From: Acidimicrobiaceae bacterium
GTDB lineage: Bacteria > Actinomycetota > Acidimicrobiia > Acidimicrobiales > Aldehydirespiratoraceae
NCBI GenBank assembly: GCA_009842325.1
Contig: VYFQ01000014.1
Span: forward strand, 1 to 64,000
DNA length: 64,000 bases
Direction of reading: 5' to 3'
Under the pieces are notes generated by a model that worked only from the letters and a program-made list of their open reading frames with translations, was not told the origin of the DNA and ran no database searches. Position 1 is the first letter of the stretch. Each line of letters starts with the position of its first letter. Positions 1-7,800 of the stretch are shown here, one piece after another. The position numbers were made by a program, and so were the translations under genes.

Positions 1-217
1 ACCGTACCCCCCGCGACCCCCCGCCGCCGGATCGGCCCAGAATCGCAGGCATGATCCGAATGGCGTCTGGATCTCTCCGAGTTCCGGCCGTGCACTCTCC
101 AAGAGGCCTCAATGATGCGGGTCCTATCTCATCACTTCATGACCCTTAGCCACTGCTAGAGGTCAATCCACGTCCACGAAACTCCCACCGACACCAGCAC
201 AAGAGTTGGGAAGCTTC
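1..217. other. left-edge non-coding stretch
   Basis: I see no convincing gene here. The first 50 bases are very GC-rich and the composition then drops towards that of the methyltransferase gene to the right, so this may be a compositional boundary of the defence island. No att-like repeat, tRNA end or terminator could be recognised. Confidence 0.4.
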
Positions 218-1369
218 TCATTCATCAACTATGAACTCAAGCACTCCCTCTGATCTCATCCGGGGCGCAAGCGCCGAGCCCACAGTCGGAGGAGGCAAGT
301 AACGATGCCGTGCCGGGATCTCCCGGGAACTTCTGCTCTCCAGGCGAAGACCAACGCCTTCCGCAAGCGCTACGACAATACCGACATTATCTAGTGCGGC
401 ACCCTTGATCATTGAGTTACCAACAACTAATACGACTCGACCTCTCGGACGAACTGCCCGCCTCAGCGATCCCATGACTGCCAGCATGTCTGCTGCGAAC
501 CGTCGAAACCAACCAATCTCTCGACTCCCAATTCGACTCTCCTCTGTCTCATCAATAAACCGACATACGTCAATCGGGGGTGAAACTTCCTTACGCTCTG
601 CACCAACCAATCGCGCGCGGATCTCGCGGAGAGCCTCAATCTCATATCCTAGCCATATTAGAGCTAGGCGATGACCACGAAGATAGTCGATTGCGTTAAG
701 ATATGGGGGCGAAGTAATCGCAAGATCATATCGACCGCGTTCGCGTAGACATCGAGCGTCCCGATTTAACACCACTGCACTGCCCACAATACGGTCTGGT
801 TCATGCCGTACTGTCATCATTCTCGCTGCCTTAAGGAATCCAGCTGCAACATCAAAATCGTTATCCAACTTAACTCGATGTGGCCGACTATGGCTAACGT
901 CTCGTGCAAGTGATGCACCGCGCTCCTTCGTAATCACTAAGCGGCTCAAGCAAAGCCAAAGCAGCGGACGCGTGTACATGCGCGACCGTCGTAAGGCCTG
1001 ACTGATACGTTGGAGACCTATGAACTGTGCCGGGGCGAACCAATATCGAGCGAACGCATCAGTCTCCTCCGTGATCCAGGGTGTATGAAGATCCGCATCA
1101 GAGTATGAAAGAGCACGTTCAACAATCAGCTCGGCATCGGTCATCAGCCGCTCACCGTGGAACCGTTGGGTCCAACCCCTCGCCATAAGGATAGCTAAGG
1201 GATCCATGTCATAACCCACACAGTCAAGTCCGCCCTCAACCGCATACCTGAGCACAGTCCCCGAACCGCACATCGGATCAAGCACTAGCGAATCCTTGGG
1301 TACTCTATCGATATACGTCTTCACGATTTCTGGTGCCATGCGAGCTGGAAAGGGATGGATGGCTTTCAC
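218..1369 (-). CDS. DNA (N4/N6) methyltransferase of a GHKL-nuclease system
   Basis: This is a 383-residue DNA methyltransferase, predicted to modify adenine-N6 or cytosine-N4 in the host's own sites. The N-terminus has HPFPARMAPEI followed by the SAM-binding motif DPMCGSGTV (about residues 31-39). The catalytic motif TSPPY lies at about residue 219, followed by LNAIDYLRGHRLALIWLGY, typical of this class with permuted motifs. The start is GTG at 1369, overlapping the stop of the upstream ATPase gene by four bases (GTGA), so the two are almost certainly translated together. The gene is about half GC, clearly poorer than the 65-70 percent of the proteasome region, which suggests recent transfer. 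Its partner suggests a restriction-modification role. Sequence specificity cannot be read from the protein. Confidence 0.85.
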   Translation of the reverse strand: MKAIHPFPARMAPEIVKTYIDRVPKDSLVLDPMCGSGTVLRYAVEGGLDCVGYDMDPLAILMARGWTQRFHGERLMTDAELIVERALSYSDADLHTPWITEETDAFARYWFAPAQFIGLQRISQALRRSRMYTRPLLWLCLSRLVITKERGASLARDVSHSRPHRVKLDNDFDVAAGFLKAARMMTVRHEPDRIVGSAVVLNRDARCLRERGRYDLAITSPPYLNAIDYLRGHRLALIWLGYEIEALREIRARLVGAERKEVSPPIDVCRFIDETEESRIGSREIGWFRRFAADMLAVMGSLRRAVRPRGRVVLVVGNSMIKGAALDNVGIVVALAEGVGLRLESRSSREIPARHRYLPPPTVGSALAPRMRSEGVLEFIVDE

Positions 1370-3852
1370 GGGTCATCACCTTGTCCAGTCGATTCAGTTG
1401 ATGTTGCGACCATAATGCCTAGCTGCTCATCAACTTTCGCCAGTATCTGATCCACTCCACTATGTAGTGTCACGTTACCGCCTCGTTCGACTTCGATCCA
1501 GCGCTCGCCAGCGATAGTCTGTACAGCAGTTAGTGCCGCTATGAGGCGTTCCGGCGAAAACTGCTTCAATGTCTCATCATTTGCTCGTACCGCATATACA
1601 TTCGGTCGAGATTTCTGATCCCCCTTAGCTTCTTCAAGCCCTTCGAGCAAACGATCTAGCGGTATACTCGGTTCAGCGTGACGCAACTGATGCTCAAATT
1701 GATCCAGCCATTCTTCGACTGTCGGAATGTTGCGGGAATCTAAGAAGAGAGTTCGCAGGGCGCTCAACGTTACACCATATTGATAGTGCAGCCTGATGAT
1801 GCGTCGGACATGATCAATCTTTAGAAGCGTCAAGGGGCCCAGATCCTTCGCCGCCTTCATCTTCTTGTTTAGTGCAGAGTTGTCATCTTCTTCTCCCGCA
1901 TACCTATCAGCAATAAAGAATGCATAGTCAGCTCCCTCGTCTGTCCTGTGACGGTTGAGTTGACTAAAGTCGACCTTCCCTGCCTGTACCGCCGGACTGC
2001 TCGTTTGCTTGGCATCATACACCACCGAGTAGCTGTCTAATGTGCGTTCTCCTCGTCCCAGATTCGCGTGCAGCACGCCATCGGGTCCACCTTCATGTCC
2101 ACCCCTACGTTCATACTTAAAGCCGAGAGTCATAAATGCGATGCCGGTTGCTCTCTCAAGAGCTTGTTCATCCTGATTCGCAACTTCTAGCAACCTCAGT
2201 ACTTCTCGCGCTGTGGACGGCTGGTCGCCCGAAATCAGGCGCAAGACTCTGTCACGATTCTCGAGTATAGCGAAATTCGTCTCCCGACTAAGGCGATGCT
2301 CATGCATGAGTGCATCGAGTAGCAACTCTGATGAACAGAAGAGAATCGTGGAGGCTTGATTCTTTGAAGCTGCCAACAACTTATCGACGAATGGGTGGTC
2401 AGTATTCACCAGAAGACACTGGTCATCAGGCCGGTATCGTAAGGCCCGTCCATTTGGGCCAGACTTCTCAAACTCTACGCTCGCGATGAGACGCTGTGAA
2501 ACGCTATTTCGAAATGACTCAAGCCACCGATCTTGATCCTCCCCCTCTCCAAGCTGCGGTAGCAATATATAGAACGACTCCAACTGGCTGGAGAGACTTT
2601 GCCTGACGGTTTCAACTATTGGCTCGACGACAAAGGCACTCGGCGCATCTCGCAGTAACGTGTCAATATCTATGCCCTGCTGCTCCTTTTCGCTAAAGTT
2701 CTCATAGGCGACGCGTGCAGAGTTGAACACGCCGTGTAGGTAATCTCGGAGTAGATAAATTGGTTCAGATTCTCTGACGCCTTCACGTGATGATAGGAGA
2801 TGTTTGCGAAGTCCCTCGGCCTCTATTGTCATTGAGAACCGCGACCAGGCGGCGTGATTCAGAGCATCTAGTCCGAAGAGCTCATCCTCAAGATTTATGA
2901 TGCGGCCGCGGACCTTTACGAAGAAACCATGACTTCTACCGTACTGATCTGATTTCCCTTCTGTTAGACGTCTCTCGAAGATCGTTGCACTGCCTGTGAT
3001 AGGTCCGTCGATGCCATCAATCTCAATGGAACCCTCACTCACGGAGAGATCGAGTGACTTGGCAACTGGATCATCGTGTCCGCCAACGGTATACGTAGTG
3101 ATCTTGGGCCCTGTTAGCTTACTCGATACGAGTTCGTCAGAATTCAATCGGATAGCGAAGTCACTCTCAAGAGGTAGTCCTGTACTCAACACCCAACGTA
3201 GTCGTCCTGCCGATAGCTTGTCGTAGAGTCTCTTGAAGTCGCTTAATCCAGCAACGGTCCATGTCGGAGATGACTGACTCCCAAACAGTAGCTCCCACGT
3301 CTCAGGACTCCGAAGTTCTATGTCTCTCAGAAAATTCTTAGCCTCATCCTCGTTCAACTGATAGAGATCGATTGCGAAGGGTTTGGGGTCTTCGTACTGA
3401 TGGCGCCCCTGAAGGGATCTGTAATTCATTACAGTGTAATGAATCTGGCCGTCTGAGCGACTTACATGCGTCAGGCGCCAAGCGAGAACATAAGCAGCTA
3501 GCTTCCCGATGCCGAATTGCCCTATGGGTGGTCGATCAGCTTCTTCCAGGGTGACCGATGCCTTAGCAGAATCAGCTACCCGCCAGAGCTGCATGAATCC
3601 GTGCGGGTCCATTCCACTACCGTCGTCAATGACCCAGAGCGGCAGGATGGCTGACTGATCCTCAGCATCCTCCGGCAGGAGCACATGCACATGTTGAGCT
3701 CCGGCGTCGTAGCTGTTGCTGACGAGCTCCTCAACAGCCTTATGCGGACTCTGGTAAAGGCCCTCTGAGAACAGTTGAATGATCTCGTAGCTGATGTGAA
3801 CAGGAATCGTTGAGACGCTTCGCCCTTGGAACTCTTCAATGTGAGCAACCAT
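1366..3852 (-). CDS. GHKL (HSP90/MORC-like) ATPase fused to a PD-(D/E)XK nuclease domain
   Basis: The 828-residue protein begins with a GHKL ATPase. The N-box is EELVSNSYDAG (about residues 41-51), the G1 motif is DDGSGMD and the G2 motif is GQFGIGK. Near residues 610-650 there is GGPDGVL followed by SYSVVYDAKQ, which reads as the PD and DAK halves of a PD-(D/E)XK nuclease site. It is therefore probably the ATP-dependent restriction subunit whose host protection comes from the coupled methyltransferase. MutL/MORC-type ATPases are known in some restriction-modification loci; this assignment rests on motifs only. The start is the ATG at 3852, with AGGAGG ten bases upstream. The gene is visibly AT-richer than the core genome and follows a decayed prcA fragment on the same strand. 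Confidence 0.75.
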   Translation of the reverse strand: MVAHIEEFQGRSVSTIPVHISYEIIQLFSEGLYQSPHKAVEELVSNSYDAGAQHVHVLLPEDAEDQSAILPLWVIDDGSGMDPHGFMQLWRVADSAKASVTLEEADRPPIGQFGIGKLAAYVLAWRLTHVSRSDGQIHYTVMNYRSLQGRHQYEDPKPFAIDLYQLNEDEAKNFLRDIELRSPETWELLFGSQSSPTWTVAGLSDFKRLYDKLSAGRLRWVLSTGLPLESDFAIRLNSDELVSSKLTGPKITTYTVGGHDDPVAKSLDLSVSEGSIEIDGIDGPITGSATIFERRLTEGKSDQYGRSHGFFVKVRGRIINLEDELFGLDALNHAAWSRFSMTIEAEGLRKHLLSSREGVRESEPIYLLRDYLHGVFNSARVAYENFSEKEQQGIDIDTLLRDAPSAFVVEPIVETVRQSLSSQLESFYILLPQLGEGEDQDRWLESFRNSVSQRLIASVEFEKSGPNGRALRYRPDDQCLLVNTDHPFVDKLLAASKNQASTILFCSSELLLDALMHEHRLSRETNFAILENRDRVLRLISGDQPSTAREVLRLLEVANQDEQALERATGIAFMTLGFKYERRGGHEGGPDGVLHANLGRGERTLDSYSVVYDAKQTSSPAVQAGKVDFSQLNRHRTDEGADYAFFIADRYAGEEDDNSALNKKMKAAKDLGPLTLLKIDHVRRIIRLHYQYGVTLSALRTLFLDSRNIPTVEEWLDQFEHQLRHAEPSIPLDRLLEGLEEAKGDQKSRPNVYAVRANDETLKQFSPERLIAALTAVQTIAGERWIEVERGGNVTLHSGVDQILAKVDEQLGIMVATSTESTGQGDDP

Positions 3853-4012
3853 CGTCTTCGTGCCTCCTTATGAATCGCGACGGGAGCGTAGCTTCCCTGC
3901 ATCACTTGAAGTGAGCTTTGGTGCTGCTCTCCTCCATGGGTCACGCCATTGTTTGGAGTCTGTATCAGGTGAACACTCGACTATTGGCGCGCGAGACCAA
4001 CTCTTGCGGGGG

Positions 4013-4446
4013 CTAGGCCTCCAGGATGGCGGCGACGTCATCGTCACTGAGGCGGCCGAGGGCGCGACGGCTGTTGGCCCGATCGAGGACCGCGACCTCG
4101 AGGCTCTCCGCGCTGAGGGTGCGATCCGGCCCAGACAGGGCTCCCACCGCGGCCCGAACGCCGTCCGGCAGGGAGCGGGGCGCTTCAGGCAGTTCGGCCG
4201 CGAAGCACTCGTCGCCGAGCACCACCCAGTCATCGTGAAGCAGCTGGTCATCACGGCCGTCGTCCTCGAGGTCGATCTCGGCCACCAGGACCTCCACCTC
4301 CATCGGCTTGTACTCGTGGGTGAAGATCTACCCGAGGCTCTGGGCTCAGCCATTGGCTAGGCTGAGAGCGTCCAAGTCCTCGCGGTTGAAGGCAAAGTCC
4401 TTCAGATCGGCGCGGCGCGCTCCGATGCTGCGCAGCTGGTTGAACG
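4013..4446 (-). pseudogene. prcA: decayed 3' part of prcA (proteasome alpha subunit)
   Basis: Read on the minus strand, this segment follows the C-terminal part of the intact prcA at 18167-18856, from FNQLR to the shared end AAILEA. Similarity is strong but imperfect. It has lost the residues that follow DDWVVLGD in PrcA and has a short deletion before DDWVV. Two stop codons interrupt the frame, a TGA and a TAG on either side of AQSLG, near 4350 and 4328. The 5' half of the gene is missing: at 4446/4447 the sequence switches abruptly to the start of a NYN-domain gene. An ATG at 4303 could still express the last 96 residues, but without the N-terminal part this could not make an alpha subunit. 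It looks like the scar of a duplication that created the island boundary. Confidence 0.85.
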
Positions 4447-4490
4447 CCGTACACGTAGCCAGCATCGATGAACACCGCACAGCGCTCCAT
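4447..4490 (-). pseudogene. 5' fragment of a NYN-domain (LabA-like) nuclease gene
   Basis: A good ribosome site (AGGAGGTGA) precedes ATG at 4490, and the first codons read MERCAVFIDAGYVYG, the usual start of a NYN/LabA-type PIN-like nuclease with its first acidic residue in FIDAG. After about 15 codons the sequence jumps into prcA in a different reading frame. The gene is thus truncated. A second truncated copy with the same start lies at 17557-17703. Confidence 0.65.
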
Positions 4491-4514
4491 GGGTGGCGTC
4501 ACCTCCTAGAAGTA

Positions 4515-4562
4515 GAGCGGGGGCATCGAGGAGCCCCCGCTCGGCTCCCCATCGGGGGAGCC
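4515..4562 (-). promoter_or_regulatory. tandem hairpins in the leader of the NYN fragment (left copy)
   Basis: Two adjacent inverted repeats precede the NYN start on the minus strand. A 10-bp perfect stem pairs 4515-4524 with 4533-4542, and an 8-bp stem pairs 4543-4550 with 4555-4562. There is no T-tract directly after them, so a simple intrinsic terminator is not obvious. The same arrangement occurs at 17728-17773 with different stem bases that still pair. Confidence 0.6.
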
Positions 4563-4800
4563 ATCAGAAGGTCTGATGTTACATAGGACAGACTAGAAAC
4601 GCAACTAAGTGCCGTGTCCTTGCGGCGTCCTTGCCGCTGGAGGCAGACGCGCTGTCTCAATCGCCTCACCGCTGTCCGCCGTCGTTAGAAGCCGGTTCGG
4701 CAGCACTTGCCGCCAATGTCATATCGGTGTGCGATAGTAGGCAGCCGCCCTAGCTAACCGCTCGGCCCGGAGCGGCCAATCGCGCGGACGGAGTGTGCCT

Positions 4801-7800
4801 GTGCCAATGGATGTCTTCTCGCTGAGGGATCGGGTGATCTCCGAGTATCGGGGCTACTCGGAGGGCTTCGTCGAGATCGCCGATGAACGAATCCGGAGCG
4901 CGGTGGACGATGCCTTCGACAGGGGGCTGCTCTGGCCGGATCCCCGGATCGGGCTGAACCCCTCCTTTGAGCCGGGCGCCACCGTGGAGGAGCTCGTGAG
5001 CAGCGGACGCCTGCACCCTCTTGCCGAGGAGATCTTCCGGAAGGACAAGTCCGACGAGGATCCTCAAGGCCAGCCGATGACGCTGCACCGCCATCAGGTG
5101 CAGGCGATAGACGCGGCTGCAGACAACCGGAGCTACGTCCTTACAACAGGTACCGGATCGGGCAAGAGCCTCGCCTACATCGTGCCGATCGTGGACCACG
5201 TGCTGCGCGCCGGATCAGGCCAGGGCATCAAGGCGCTGGTGCTCTATCCGATGAACGCCTTGGCCAACAGCCAGTACGAGGAACTCGGCAAGTTCCTCGA
5301 TCACGGGCCATGGACCGCTGAGAACGACGCGGTCCGCTCAGCGGAGGTGCCGACCGGACAGCGGCCCGTGTCGTTCGCCGTGTTCACCGGCCAGCAGAAC
5401 GAAGCCGAACGACAGGCGATCCGAGACAACCCGCCCGACGTGCTGCTCACCAACTACGTGATGGCCGAGCTCATCCTCACCCGCTACAACGACATCAAGC
5501 TGGTGAACGCCATGGCGTCGCTGAGATTCCTGGTGCTGGACGAGCTTCACACGTATCGCGGCCGCCAGGGCGCCGACGTGGCCATGCTCGTTCGCCGCAT
5601 CCGTGAGGCGTGTGGTGCGACCGAGCTTCAGTGCGTCGGAACTTCGGCGACACTTTCAACTGAGGGAAGCCACGCCGAGCGCAACGTCCAGGTGGCCACG
5701 GTCGCCTCGAGACTGTTCGGCACCGAGGTTCGGCCCTCCGAGGTCATCTCGGAGACCCTGCGACGCACGACTCCAGAACCCTCCGACCGGCCAGACTTCA
5801 CGGAGGCTCTGATTCGCAGCATCACTGTCGATACGCCGGAGCCGACGTCCTACGACGCCATGCGCCGTGATCCGCTTTCGTCATGGATCGAGTCCAGCTT
5901 CGGATTGGAGACACGCGACGGCCGGCTGGTGCGAGCGCACCCAATCCCGATCGAGGGCGACATCGGTGGGGCCGAGATGCTGTCCTCTGAAACCGGTCTC
6001 TCGCAGGAGGACTGCGGACACGCCATCAGGCGCCGGCTGCTGGCCGGCACCAGGATCAGAAGCCCCAAGAACGGCAACCCCGTGTTCGCCTTCCGGCTCC
6101 ACCAGTTCCTCAGCGCCGGCGGCGCCGCTCACGCCACCCCGGAGGCGCCTGATGACCGAAGCGTCACGATGCGGGCTCAGCGCTTCGTTCGCAATGAGCC
6201 CCACCGAAAGTACCTGCCCCTGGCGTTCTGCCGCGCCTGCGGACAGGAGTACTACGTCGTGTTCCGCGAGACCTCAGAGACCAGCGGCCAAGGCGAAGTG
6301 CTCGCTCCCCGAGACCTGGGGGAACGCACCGCATCCGATGCTCAGCCGGGCTTCCTGTTCATTGCCCCCGAGCCGGGCGACCAGTGGGATCAGCCATGGC
6401 CTGTCGACACGGAGGGCATCCGTGCGCGCCTGCCTCCGGACTGGTTCGACGCTGATGATCGGCTCCGTGACGCCCGGCGCGGCGATGTGCCTGTCCCGCT
6501 GTGGGTAGCCGCTGACGGTTCCCTGCACCACTCGGATGCCTCGGACGGGACTCAGACCACGATGGGGTTCTGGCTGACGGCGCCCTTCCGCTTCTGCATG
6601 CGCTGCGAGATGTCCTACGCCGACCCGCGGGGCAGCGACTTCAGCCGGCTGGCACCGCTCGACTCGCAGGGCCGTTCCACCGCAACGACCATCACCTCAC
6701 TAGCCGCAATTCGCCACCTGCGACGAGAGGACGAACTGCCCCGCAAGGCGCGAAAACTGCTGTCGTTCACCGACAACCGCCAAGACGCCTCGCTTCAGGC
6801 CGGGCACCTGAACGACTTCGTGAACGTCACGACGTTGCGGGCCGCGCTCTGGCGGGCGCTCAGCGATACCGGCGCGGAAGGGTTGAGCCACGACCTGCTC
6901 GCGTCTCGGGTTGTCCAAGCGCTCGGCCTGCACGAGGAGGCCTACGCGCTGCAGCCTGGGGCGAGAGGCCGCATCCAGTCGATGGCACTCAAGGCTCTCA
7001 CAGAGGTAGTCGAGTACCGGCTCTACCTCGACCTGCGCCGGGGCTGGCGGGTCAACCTGCCGAATCTCGAGCAATGCGGAATGCTGCGCTTCGACTATCC
7101 GGGGCTTGAAGAACTTGCGGCAGACGCCGACGAGTGGCGCCATCCCCTGACCGCCGGCGCGAGCCCTGATACTCGTCTCCTTGTTCTGAGGGCGCTGCTT
7201 GAGACGGGACGTCGCGGTCTAGGCATCTTCGTCGGAGTCCTCGACCCCGACGAGTGGGGTCCAATGGAACGGCGCAGCGAGCAGCATCTGATCGACCAGT
7301 GGTCGGTGGCAGGCGAGCGGCAGACATGGTCGTCTCTGATCGCCACCGGGCCGCGCAGCCCCGTTGGCCGTCGGCGCATCACGTCTCTCACACCGCGTAG
7401 CGGGTTCGGGCGGTTCCTCAACCGCGGCGACACTTTCGGCGCAGCCGAGAATCTGCCCCTAGACGAGCGACTGGTGCTCATCGACGATCTCGTCGAGGCC
7501 CTGATGCGCTATGGGCTGCTGCGCCTCGTAGAAGAAGAGGGCCAGACCCGAACCTGGCAGATCCCGGCGGCCGCGATGGTTTGGAAGCTGGGTGACGGCA
7601 CGCCGTACCACGATCCGATCCGCACACCGTCTGCGCCCGAGACGGGAATGTCGCTCAACCCGTACTTTGTCGACCTCTACAAGGGCATCGCCACAGCTCT
7701 CGGAACGCAGCCCGGCAGTACCGATCCCACCGAAGAGTCCGCCAGCCACATTGAGGCTCGGGAGCACACCGCACAGGTCACCCACGAACTACGCCAGGAG

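Noticed and set aside
4013..4303. A 96-codon gene within the prcA remnant
   Set aside because: It is open but only the tail of PrcA; the upstream frame has stop codons and the N-terminal half is gone.
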